In this document: piece by piece, positions 23,713-31,300 of the stretch
Numbering within the stretch: position 1 is the first letter of the stretch
How the letters are laid out: each line of letters starts with the position of its first letter
Assembly: GCA_002478045.1 (NCBI GenBank)
Contig: DLLT01000016.1
Span: 1-64,000 of the forward strand
Direction of reading: 5' to 3'
DNA: 64,000 nt
Origin: Porphyromonadaceae bacterium UBA7555
GTDB lineage: Bacteria > Bacteroidota > Bacteroidia > Bacteroidales > Muribaculaceae
Position numbers and translations under genes: made by a program
Notes under the pieces: generated by a model
The model's input: only the letters and a program-made list of their open reading frames with translations
Told to the model about the DNA's origin: nothing
The model's database searches: none

Positions 23713-25113
23713 ATGGACAAATCACTTACTGAAAAAAGGACAAATAAGAAATACGGCGCATGGATTCCGGCATTGTTCAATCTGACGGACATCCTGATGA
23801 TAAATGTGCTGTATTGGCTGACTATAGCTATAGGAAATCTCGATAATGATGCTATCTGCCGTGGCTGGATATTATGCAATATCGCCTACCTCTTGCCGAT
23901 GACGGTACAATTTGTCAAGCATGACAACTGTCGCACGATCTTGCTGGATCACACTGTGGTGCGTGCTTTCCGCGCAGTTGGATTGCACTGCCTTGCTTTC
24001 CTGTCTTTGCTGCAACTTTTTGATTACAACCTTGGTATTGCTTCGTATGTCAAGTTTTACGGTATCTTGATAGTGGCATGGCCGCTGGTGTGGACGCTGT
24101 CGCGTCTGATGCTCAAGCACCTGCGCAAACAGGGTCGCAACTTTGTGCGTGTGGTCATAGTGGGCACCAATTCGACTGCACACCGCTTGTATCACGAGAT
24201 GAACAGCGACGCCGGATACGGCTTTTACGTTATGGGCTTTATAGACGATGAAAAGCCCGAGGGCGAGCTGCCGGCGCCGTATATCGGGTCGTTGGATGTG
24301 CTTGACGCGTATGTCAAGGAACACGATGTCGATGAGATTTACTTTGCGTGGTCGGGCGAGAAGGCCCAGGCACTGTCTCGTGTGCTCAAAATCGCGGACG
24401 ACAATGTAGTGTCATTCTACTACGTGCCGCAGATTTCGCGCTACGTACGCCGTCACTTCGAGAGCAAGAGCATCGGCGCCATGAATGTCTTGAGCCTTCT
24501 GCGCAATCCCTTGAGCAATCCGCTCAACCGCGGCATCAAGCGCTTGTTCGATATCGTATTTTCGTCGATATTCTTGATATTTTTCCCCATCATACTGATA
24601 CCGGTGGCTATAGCTATCAAACTATCCTCTCCCGGTCCGGTATTCTTCAAACAAAAACGCACCGGATATCGCGGACGTACATTCAATTGCTTGAAATTCC
24701 GCACAATGCGCGTCAATGCTGCGGCGGATACTGCCCAGGCCACCAAGGATGATCCGCGCAAAACCAAAGTCGGCGATTTCCTGCGCAAGACCTCGCTGGA
24801 CGAGCTGCCCCAGTTTATCAATGTCTTTCTCGGCGATATGTCCGTTGTAGGACCGCGCCCGCACATGCTTAAGCAAACCGAAAGCTATACCCGGTTGATA
24901 GATAAATACATGGTGCGCCATGTCGTCAAGCCCGGTATTACCGGATGGGCACAGGTCAACGGCTATCGTGGCCTTACGGACGAGGTATGGAAGATGGAGA
25001 AGCGCGTCGAGTACGATGTATGGTACATCGAGCATTGGCATTTCTTTCTGGATATGAAGATTATAGCTCGTACGGTGCTTAATGCCGTCCACGGCGAGTC
25101 CAACGCTTTCTGA
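23713..25113 (+). CDS. Undecaprenyl-phosphate hexose-1-phosphate transferase (WcaJ/polyprenyl glycosylphosphotransferase)
   Basis: Starts capsule or exopolysaccharide units by moving a sugar-1-phosphate from a UDP-sugar to undecaprenyl phosphate at the inner membrane. The 466-residue protein has four N-terminal transmembrane helices, a CoA-binding-like middle domain (VRVVIVGTNSTAHRLYHEM), a further hydrophobic hairpin, and the catalytic domain with KRTGYRGRTFNCLKFRTM, the DELPQFINVFLGDMSVVGPRP motif and PGITGWAQVNGYRG. The ATG at 23686 would add nine residues; I favour 23713 because it follows the stop of a short upstream frame. No capsule cluster is adjacent. Confidence 0.9.
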   Translation: MDKSLTEKRTNKKYGAWIPALFNLTDILMINVLYWLTIAIGNLDNDAICRGWILCNIAYLLPMTVQFVKHDNCRTILLDHTVVRAFRAVGLHCLAFLSLLQLFDYNLGIASYVKFYGILIVAWPLVWTLSRLMLKHLRKQGRNFVRVVIVGTNSTAHRLYHEMNSDAGYGFYVMGFIDDEKPEGELPAPYIGSLDVLDAYVKEHDVDEIYFAWSGEKAQALSRVLKIADDNVVSFYYVPQISRYVRRHFESKSIGAMNVLSLLRNPLSNPLNRGIKRLFDIVFSSIFLIFFPIILIPVAIAIKLSSPGPVFFKQKRTGYRGRTFNCLKFRTMRVNAAADTAQATKDDPRKTKVGDFLRKTSLDELPQFINVFLGDMSVVGPRPHMLKQTESYTRLIDKYMVRHVVKPGITGWAQVNGYRGLTDEVWKMEKRVEYDVWYIEHWHFFLDMKIIARTVLNAVHGESNAF

Positions 25114-25249
25114 TGAGTTGCAGCTGCTTGCCTTAGACTTTACAACTGCGATGCCAAGAGGTGTAATCAATTGTTGGCTTTCAACTGAGGGTCGAAAGAT
25201 GTTACATCTGATTATTGTCTGATGTAAAGGTGCTTAACTATCTAAAGTA

Positions 25250-26098
25250 ATGTCAGTGATATCCTTGTTTGCCGTACTGGCCTTGGTCACGGACACATTG
25301 TGTCCCCGGGTCTTGGCGCCTGTAGAGGCTGCAGACGTGCATGTGCGCTGTCGTGCGCCGTGGAGCCTTGAATGGCGCGATGCCGCATCGGGCGATGCGC
25401 GACGCCTTGTCATAGACGTCAGGCGCGACAATATTTACGGAGATAAGGCTATGGTCGAATATGTCGCAGGAACAGATAGTGTAATGGCCCAATGGGATAT
25501 AGATGCTAAGGATGCTTCCGGTCCGGTGTCGTTGCGCATCGCCAAAGACCATTATGGCACGCATCTATATGCAGTGAATGGCGAGGAACTTGAGACGGCC
25601 GATATGGATATTGATTTTGCCGTGGGCAGTTCGATAGTTGCGCGACACGACAGCGGAGTGCACCCCACGGTTGCACGCGCTCCTATTATATATCGTTTTA
25701 TGCCGCGCAAATTCGGGATGAGCCGTGACCGATTGGCTGCATATCTGGCCGAGAGTTCCGATATGACCGAAGGGTTATGGGAATTTATGGACAGCGATAT
25801 CGGGGTCGAGGGGACGATGGTGACGGCCCCGCTGCGCATAGCGACGCTGCGTGACGGCGCCGGATATGTGATAGTCTATTTGAGTGGGTACGACACTTCG
25901 GATGCTTGGCGCACGATGGACATCAAGGGATGGCTGACGCCTACGCCGTTTATTCGCGATTACGACTTGCAATGGTATTGTGCTGACGGTGAAAAACTTG
26001 ACAGACAGGTACACGCCACCCTCGATGAAGGCGGTTCGATATTGACGCTTAACCTCGGCTCACAGCCGATGACAGTGCGTTTTCGCCGCTTCCGGTAG
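25250..26098 (+). CDS. Secreted protein of unknown function
   Basis: A 282-residue protein not recognised as a known family. Residues 1-28 look like a signal peptide (hydrophobic, ending VEAADV), although no basic residues precede the core. The remainder is beta-rich with alternating polar and hydrophobic residues and few helices, compatible with a periplasmic or surface-exposed beta-sandwich. There is no lipobox, enzymatic motif or sorting domain. It stands alone between the sugar transferase and holA, convergent with the latter. Confidence 0.65.
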   Translation: MSVISLFAVLALVTDTLCPRVLAPVEAADVHVRCRAPWSLEWRDAASGDARRLVIDVRRDNIYGDKAMVEYVAGTDSVMAQWDIDAKDASGPVSLRIAKDHYGTHLYAVNGEELETADMDIDFAVGSSIVARHDSGVHPTVARAPIIYRFMPRKFGMSRDRLAAYLAESSDMTEGLWEFMDSDIGVEGTMVTAPLRIATLRDGAGYVIVYLSGYDTSDAWRTMDIKGWLTPTPFIRDYDLQWYCADGEKLDRQVHATLDEGGSILTLNLGSQPMTVRFRRFR

Positions 26099-26137
26099 CC
26101 ATGGTGACGTACCGGAATCCATAAGCCTTGTCGCCGT

Positions 26138-26157
26138 GGGCGCAATGTGTTGCGCCC
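26138..26157. terminator. Short hairpin between converging genes
   Basis: An 8-bp perfect stem, GGGCGCAA with TTGCGCCC, around a 4-nt loop, in the gap between the secreted protein gene and holA. It lacks a good T-run. Confidence 0.45.
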
Positions 26158-26216
26158 CTACATTGCCTATTGTTCTGAAACAGTGTATGCGCTTGAACTC
26201 GCTATTGGGACAACTC

Positions 26217-27254
26217 CTATACGCCGAGGTATCCCTTGGCACTAAGGATGTGATACATAAGGTCGTGGAATAGCGCGTGCTCGTTTTGGCGTGACCCGGC
26301 ACCCTTGCTTTGCGCGTCAAATTGTCGCAACGCGCGTATCACCTCAATGACCTGTGAGGCATTGTAATTGCGGCGTCCCACGGCGAAGCGTTTCAGTGGG
26401 TACGGGCTTTTCAGTCCCAGCGCCTGCATCTGCGCTCGGTCGCTCTTGTCCGGGGTGTACCATGACACCAGCAGGTCCGAGAAGAATCCGAATATAGCTG
26501 CCGAGGCCAGTACCAGAGGCGTTGATTTGGGGTTGCTGCGAAAATAGTCCGCGATGCGGAACACGCGGAGGGCATCCTTTTGCGCCAGTGCATCCACCAA
26601 TTCATAGGCATTATACTCTTTTGAGTATCCGATATTTCGCTCGATGGATTGCGGCGTTACCGTTGCGCCAGGCCCCAGGATTGTTGTCAGCTTCGAGATC
26701 TCGTTGTACAGACGGCTGAGGTCATTGCCGACGTATTCCTTGAGCATTTCCAGCGCCTTGGGGTCAACGTTCAGCCCCTGGTCCTTGATGAAAGAGGCGA
26801 TATGTGTACCTATTTGATAATCGGGGATTTTCTTGGACTCGAAGACCACGGCGCCCGATGATTTGACGGCGGCCATCAGTTGCTTGCCCTTGGCGGCGGC
26901 GCCACGCGAGCATATCACCAGGATGGTGGACGGCGATGGTTCGGACACATACCGGGCCAATTTGTCGAGCACATCGGCGCGTACGCTCTGAGCCTCCTTG
27001 AGTATCACCACAAGGCGGTCCGACATCATCGGATAGCGGCGACAGATGTCCACAACTTCGGCCATATCGGTCTGCGGCGCGTACAAGATGTATTGGTTGA
27101 ATACCTTTTCGTCCTCGCTGAGTATATTCTCAAAGTCCTTGGTGAGCACGTCTATAAAGTAGCCTTCCTCGCCATGAAGCAGGTACACGGGGGCATACTC
27201 GCCCTTTTTGAGCGAGGCGCGCAGCGAGGCAAAAGTCGTAGATGCGGATGCCAT
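26217..27254 (-). CDS. holA: DNA polymerase III subunit delta
   Basis: The delta subunit opens the sliding clamp within the clamp-loader complex. The 345-residue protein shows the family plan: an N-terminal AAA+-like fold starting PVYLLHGEEGYFIDVLTKDF, the helical lid around LEMLKEYVGNDLSRLYNEISKL, and a C-terminal collar domain. As usual for delta, no Walker A lysine motif is present. The neighbouring divergent gene at 27322 encodes an HsdR_N-like protein, a pairing I recall as conserved in Bacteroidota. Confidence 0.93.
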   Translation of the reverse strand: MASASTTFASLRASLKKGEYAPVYLLHGEEGYFIDVLTKDFENILSEDEKVFNQYILYAPQTDMAEVVDICRRYPMMSDRLVVILKEAQSVRADVLDKLARYVSEPSPSTILVICSRGAAAKGKQLMAAVKSSGAVVFESKKIPDYQIGTHIASFIKDQGLNVDPKALEMLKEYVGNDLSRLYNEISKLTTILGPGATVTPQSIERNIGYSKEYNAYELVDALAQKDALRVFRIADYFRSNPKSTPLVLASAAIFGFFSDLLVSWYTPDKSDRAQMQALGLKSPYPLKRFAVGRRNYNASQVIEVIRALRQFDAQSKGAGSRQNEHALFHDLMYHILSAKGYLGV

Positions 27255-27321
27255 AATGTTTGTCTCGAAATTATTTTGTAAATTTACGCATTATTCCGTT
27301 TTCGGACAAATCTTTCATTCG

Positions 27322-27822
27322 ATGTCACCACGCCCCGCATTTGATTTGCGCGAATTTGTACCGCTCAATCTGCCTACTTACGACATAAAGTTGCGTCGCC
27401 GCAGCACGGACAGCGCCATCGAGGTATACGATGAATTGCGCCGTATGTGGGTGATGCTGACGCCCGAAGAATGGGTGCGTCAGCACTTCACGCATTATCT
27501 TATCTCGCATTTGGGCTATCCCTCTCTGCGTATGGCCAATGAGGTGGGATTGCGCTTCAACGAAACGCAACGGCGCTGTGATACTGTGATTTACGATGAA
27601 AGGCTCACGCCGGTGGCTATCGTGGAGTACAAGGCGCCTTCGGTGACTATTACGCAAAACGCTTTTGATCAAATTGTGCGGTACAATCTGGTGTTGAAGA
27701 CGCCTTATCTGTTTGTATCCAACGGATTACGGCATTACTGTGTACATGTTGATACGGCCGGCGGCACGTATCAATTTCTGGAAGGTTTGCCGCGATACGA
27801 CGACATTTTAGCCTGCAAATAG
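27322..27822 (+). CDS. Solitary HsdR_N-type (PD-(D/E)xK-like) protein
   Basis: A 166-residue protein resembling only the N-terminal nuclease domain of type I restriction R subunits (HSDR_N_2). It has the nuclease-core pattern: CDTVIYDER followed by IVEYKAP, where Asp and E-x-K would form the PD-(D/E)xK site. There is no helicase part, methylase or specificity gene anywhere nearby, so it is not a restriction system. The ATG at 27322 begins MSPRPAFDLREFVPLNLP, the conserved N-terminus; the longer frame upstream overlaps holA. The partnership with holA suggests a role in DNA metabolism (inference). Confidence 0.85.
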   Translation: MSPRPAFDLREFVPLNLPTYDIKLRRRSTDSAIEVYDELRRMWVMLTPEEWVRQHFTHYLISHLGYPSLRMANEVGLRFNETQRRCDTVIYDERLTPVAIVEYKAPSVTITQNAFDQIVRYNLVLKTPYLFVSNGLRHYCVHVDTAGGTYQFLEGLPRYDDILACK

Positions 27823-27838
27823 CATGTAATGCAATTGC

Positions 27839-29086
27839 TTAGCTCTCGGCGTTGAGCAGCTGCATCAGCATCAGCATTGCGGCATTGGTGGCACTCGCGG
27901 CTACTGTGGCGCGGTCGCCCGAAAAGTGGTGCAGGGCGGAGGTGTGCGCCGAGGGGGTGCGTGCCGCAATCCATACCGTGCCTACGGGCTTGTCCGGCGT
28001 TGCTCCGCCCGGACCGGCTATGCCCGAAGTAGCCACGGCACACGAGCATCCGAGGCATCGGGCCGCGCCCTCGGCCATGGCTTCGACCACGGGCTGACTG
28101 ACTGCGCCTTCGCTGTCAAGTACCTGACGAGAAACACCTAAAACGTTGTGCTTTACTTCGTTGGAATAAGCTACGATGCCTCCGGCGAAGATATCCGAGC
28201 ATCCCGCTACGGCCGTAATTGCCGAAGCGATGCGTCCGCCGGTGCAGCTTTCGGCTGTCCCGAGGGTGTATCCGCGGCTGCGTACCTTCTTGATGAGCAT
28301 CTCGGCGGTGGACATAGCGCCTTCGCCTACGATGAGCGAGCCCAGCCGTTCGCGCAGATCGGTGGTGAGCGCTGCCGCTGTAGCGCGCGTGGCCTCGGCG
28401 TCGCTGCCTACGCCGTCCAGGCGCAGACGTATTACGGGCACGTCAGGCAGATAGGCCAGATGGAAGCCCGCGGGCAGAGCCTTCTCCCAAGCGTCAAGCC
28501 GTTCGGCAAGGGCGCTCTCCGTAATTCCGGTGATGACGAGAGTATTGTGTGTCAGTGTTTTGTCGCCGTGGAAGCGTTCGCCGAGCATAGGTACCACTGC
28601 CTGTCTGAGCATCCCACGCGTTTCGGACGGTACTCCCGGCATCGCCACCAGCACGTGACCGTCTCGTTCCCACATCATTAAGGGCGCTGTGCCGTAGATA
28701 TTCTGTATCACCGTGCATGTATCGGGCACGAGAGCCTGATTTTCGGTCAAGGCGTTGAGCTTGCGGCCTTTGGCGGCAAAAATACGCTTAATATTAGCCG
28801 TTACCTTCGGGTCGCGGCGCAAGTTTCCTCCAAAGATGCTCGTCAAAGCTGCTTTGGTGATATCGTCCTTGGTCGGGCCGAGACCGCCGGTGGTGATTAC
28901 GATTTCGGCGGCAGCCATAGCGCGATGCACGGCGGCGGTGATGTCGGCTGCGACGTCACCCACGACCTCCACCCCGACAACAGGGATGCCCAAGGGGTTG
29001 AGACTGCGGGCTATATCGCCCGAATTGGTGTCGGTGACGCGTCCCAGCAGGATTTCGTCGCCGATGACTATTACGTAAGCTTTCAT
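27839..29086 (-). CDS. cinA: CinA-family protein with NMN deamidase domain
   Basis: A 415-residue two-domain protein. The N-terminal MoCF-like domain begins AYVIVIGDEILLGRVTDTN and includes ITTGGLGPTKDD, the nucleotide-pyrophosphatase part. The C-terminal PncC domain carries the catalytic-site motifs TAESCTGG and GGIVAYSNEVK and the SGIAGPGGATPDKPVGTVW block; it converts nicotinamide mononucleotide to nicotinate mononucleotide in pyridine salvage. The gene follows tsaD on the same strand after a gap filled by the 9-bp array. Confidence 0.94.
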   Translation of the reverse strand: MKAYVIVIGDEILLGRVTDTNSGDIARSLNPLGIPVVGVEVVGDVAADITAAVHRAMAAAEIVITTGGLGPTKDDITKAALTSIFGGNLRRDPKVTANIKRIFAAKGRKLNALTENQALVPDTCTVIQNIYGTAPLMMWERDGHVLVAMPGVPSETRGMLRQAVVPMLGERFHGDKTLTHNTLVITGITESALAERLDAWEKALPAGFHLAYLPDVPVIRLRLDGVGSDAEATRATAAALTTDLRERLGSLIVGEGAMSTAEMLIKKVRSRGYTLGTAESCTGGRIASAITAVAGCSDIFAGGIVAYSNEVKHNVLGVSRQVLDSEGAVSQPVVEAMAEGAARCLGCSCAVATSGIAGPGGATPDKPVGTVWIAARTPSAHTSALHHFSGDRATVAASATNAAMLMLMQLLNAES

Positions 29087-29113
29087 TGAATGTTCATTTG
29101 AAGAATTGTCGAG

Positions 29114-29203
29114 CCCTTAGGGCGCTTAATGTCCTTAAAGTCCTTAAAGTCCTTAAAGTCCTTAGAGTCCTTAGGTCCCTTAATGGTTCCTAAACTCCGT
29201 AAC
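29114..29203. repeat. Degenerate 9-bp tandem array, family B (10 units)
   Basis: The clearest member of the family: ten consecutive 9-bp units in register, three of them identical TCCTTAAAG, flanked by variants such as TCCTTAGAG, TCCTTAGGT and CCCTTAATG. It lies between tsaD and cinA (both minus). Confidence 0.85.
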
Positions 29204-29220
29204 TCGGGTAAAAGTTATTC

Positions 29221-29248
29221 CACATTTCACATTCTACATTCCACATTA
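29221..29248. repeat. 7-bp tandem repeat (4 copies) next to the tsaD stop
   Basis: CACATTT, CACATTC, TACATTC and CACATTA run in succession and end 2 bp from the tsaD stop codon. Confidence 0.7.
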
Positions 29249-29249
29249 T

Positions 29250-30266
29250 TCAGACCGAAACGCGAGCAAAGGGCACTTTGTCGTAATCGCAGAATTCCCG
29301 ATCCATGAACTTGAAATACCCGGCCATAGCCACCATGGCCGCGTTGTCGGTGGTGAAGGCGCGTTCGGGAATGAAAGCCTTCAAGCCGTGGCGTGCGCAG
29401 TACTCGGCTACGGCGGCGCGTACGCCCGAATTGGCCGACACTCCTCCGCCTATGGCTACGGTGCGCACGCCGGTCAGGCGCACGGCCTTGTCCAACTTGT
29501 CCAGAAGGATGTCGATGATGGTGGCCTGCAACGATGCAGCCAAGTCCGCACGGTTTTTCTCGATAAAATCCGGGGCGGCATGTATGCCATCGCGCAGGGT
29601 GTACAGGAACGATGTTTTCAGACCGCTGAAGCTGTAATCAAGCCCGGCGATATGCGGCTTCGAGAAATGGAAGCGCTTGGCATCGCCCTGCTTGGCCAGT
29701 GCATCGATATGCGGACCGCCGGGGTAGGGCAATCCCATGATCTTGGCGCACTTGTCAAAAGCTTCGCCGGCGGCGTCATCGATGGTCTTTCCCAGGATTT
29801 CCATATCGTTGTAATTCTTGACAAGTATCAGCTGCGAATTGCCGCCCGAGATGAGCAGGCACAGGAACGGGTACTCGGGCACTTCGTCTTCCGGCTTGCG
29901 TCGTATGAAGTGCGACAGGACGTGTGCGTGCAGGTGATTGACGTCCACTATCGGGCGTCTCAGCCCCAGCGACATACCCTTGGCAAAAGACGTCCCGACA
30001 AGCAGCGAACCCAGCAGCCCCGGACCGCGAGTGAAGGCTATGGCCGAGATGTCAGTCTTGGATATGCCGGCACGCTTGATGGCCGTGTCCACCACCGGGA
30101 CGATATTTTGCTGATGCGCACGCGATGCCAGTTCGGGCACCACGCCGCCGTATTCCTCATGGACGCTCTGTGAGGCGATGACATTGCTCAGCAGCAGGCC
30201 ATCGCCGATGACGGCGGCACCGGTGTCATCGCACGATGATTCGATTCCTAAAATAATGTTATTCAT
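29250..30266 (-). CDS. tsaD: tRNA N6-adenosine threonylcarbamoyltransferase
   Basis: Transfers the threonylcarbamoyl group to A37 of tRNAs reading ANN codons, with TsaB and TsaE. The 338-residue protein has the family's ASKHA fold start (LGIESSCDDTGAAV), the metal-binding HLHAHVLSH, the SGLKTSFLY motif and the closing DNAAMVAMAGYF region. It is preceded on the same strand by a small barrel protein gene and followed by cinA. No promoter box was found directly before it, so it may be read from the upstream gene. Confidence 0.96.
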   Translation of the reverse strand: MNNIILGIESSCDDTGAAVIGDGLLLSNVIASQSVHEEYGGVVPELASRAHQQNIVPVVDTAIKRAGISKTDISAIAFTRGPGLLGSLLVGTSFAKGMSLGLRRPIVDVNHLHAHVLSHFIRRKPEDEVPEYPFLCLLISGGNSQLILVKNYNDMEILGKTIDDAAGEAFDKCAKIMGLPYPGGPHIDALAKQGDAKRFHFSKPHIAGLDYSFSGLKTSFLYTLRDGIHAAPDFIEKNRADLAASLQATIIDILLDKLDKAVRLTGVRTVAIGGGVSANSGVRAAVAEYCARHGLKAFIPERAFTTDNAAMVAMAGYFKFMDREFCDYDKVPFARVSV

Positions 30267-30305
30267 GCGCTAAATAATGTTGCTAATGCGCTCGGGCGTA
30301 CAATG

Positions 30306-30845
30306 TTAAAAGATATATGCAATGCCGGCGGTCAATTGGACCGACGAATTGCTCTTGACCATCGAGTACCGCGCCTCGATATGTATCTTCAGTGTCGGCG
30401 AAGCCGTGAACTCGAAGCCCGCGCCGGCATTGAGGCCGAGATTGCGCTTGCGCGTAGACACGTCCTCCTCCTCGGGGTTGTCCTCCGGCCGGCTGTGGCT
30501 GTTCCACCACGAGTAATTGATGCCGATGATGGGATACAGCGCCGCGCGGTCGCCCGTGAAATTGAAAGGATAATGCGTGTCCAGGTCCAATTGTATGGCA
30601 TCACGGTCGTTGTTGCGGAAAATGCAACGTGCCCCCGGCGCAACACGGAAATGACTGCTGAACCCATACTGAAACTGTATGCCAGCCACTACGGACTTGT
30701 TGCGCGAGACATAGCCCGCGTCTACGCCGAAAGACTTCTGGCCGCGTACGCACTGGGCCTTGGCAGTCGGAGCCGAAGACATAAGCAGCGGCAGGGCTGC
30801 AAGTAACGCTAATATCGGACGCAAATATTTGATGGATAGTTTCAT
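30306..30845 (-). CDS. Small outer-membrane beta-barrel protein
   Basis: A 179-residue protein with a signal peptide (1-31, ending TAKAQ) and alternating hydrophobic strands finishing with GIAYIF, a C-terminal Phe expected for BAM substrates. The size fits an eight-stranded OmpX/OmpW-like barrel. An acidic loop (about 122-128, EDNPEEED) would face outward. No binding function is evident. It is the first gene of the likely barrel-tsaD transcript. Confidence 0.78.
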   Translation of the reverse strand: MKLSIKYLRPILALLAALPLLMSSAPTAKAQCVRGQKSFGVDAGYVSRNKSVVAGIQFQYGFSSHFRVAPGARCIFRNNDRDAIQLDLDTHYPFNFTGDRAALYPIIGINYSWWNSHSRPEDNPEEEDVSTRKRNLGLNAGAGFEFTASPTLKIHIEARYSMVKSNSSVQLTAGIAYIF

Positions 30846-30953
30846 ATGCTATTTATGAGCTTAGGGCGCACTCGCGCCTATATATAATATAATTCGTATA
30901 TATATTAAATAATGTGTATCGTGCCATGGTCGAAGCCTCTGACGAAAAGTATG

Positions 30954-30961
30954 CAAAGATA
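30954..30961 (-). promoter_or_regulatory. -7 promoter box for the small barrel gene
   Basis: Minus strand TATCTTTG matches TAnnTTTG, about 109 bp upstream of the ATG at 30845. Confidence 0.6.
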
Positions 30962-30995
30962 GTCATAATTTTTTGCGCGTATGGCTAAAAGATAC

Positions 30996-31003
30996 TAAAT
31001 TTG
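30996..31003 (+). promoter_or_regulatory. -7 promoter box for susC-susD
   Basis: TAAATTTG matches TAnnTTTG. It gives an unusually long leader of almost 300 nt before the susC ATG at 31301 and is divergent from the promoter at 30954-30961. Confidence 0.6.
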
Positions 31004-31300
31004 TCGGTGTAACTGCGAGCTTAAGATATAGAAGAAAATTTTCGTGTTAAATTATGTGAATATTTTCTGATAATCTAAAAAATCTGATTAACTTAGCGGA
31101 TGAAATAATCGTTAAAAACACTAAGTCCAACACCTAAAAACATATAAAATAGTCTAAAAAACAGACAGCGAAACAATTACCCACAATCGAAAACGATAAT
31201 TCCAAAAAATAATCTATTTACCCTAACCCCGATGTCGGTTGCCGAGCCTCCGAAAAGGTATGGTGACGGACGTCAAAGTAACAATCAACACTACAACCTT
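31004..31300 (+). other. Long AT-rich 5' leader of the susC-susD operon
   Basis: About 290 nt without a gene, rich in A and containing several TCTAAAAAA-type stretches. No riboswitch class was recognised. Long leaders before susC genes in Bacteroides can be targets of antisense small RNAs; whether that applies here is inference. Confidence 0.45.

Noticed and set aside
27322..27822. Type I restriction-modification system
   Set aside because: Only an R-subunit nuclease-like domain is present; there is no helicase domain, methylase or specificity gene in the window.
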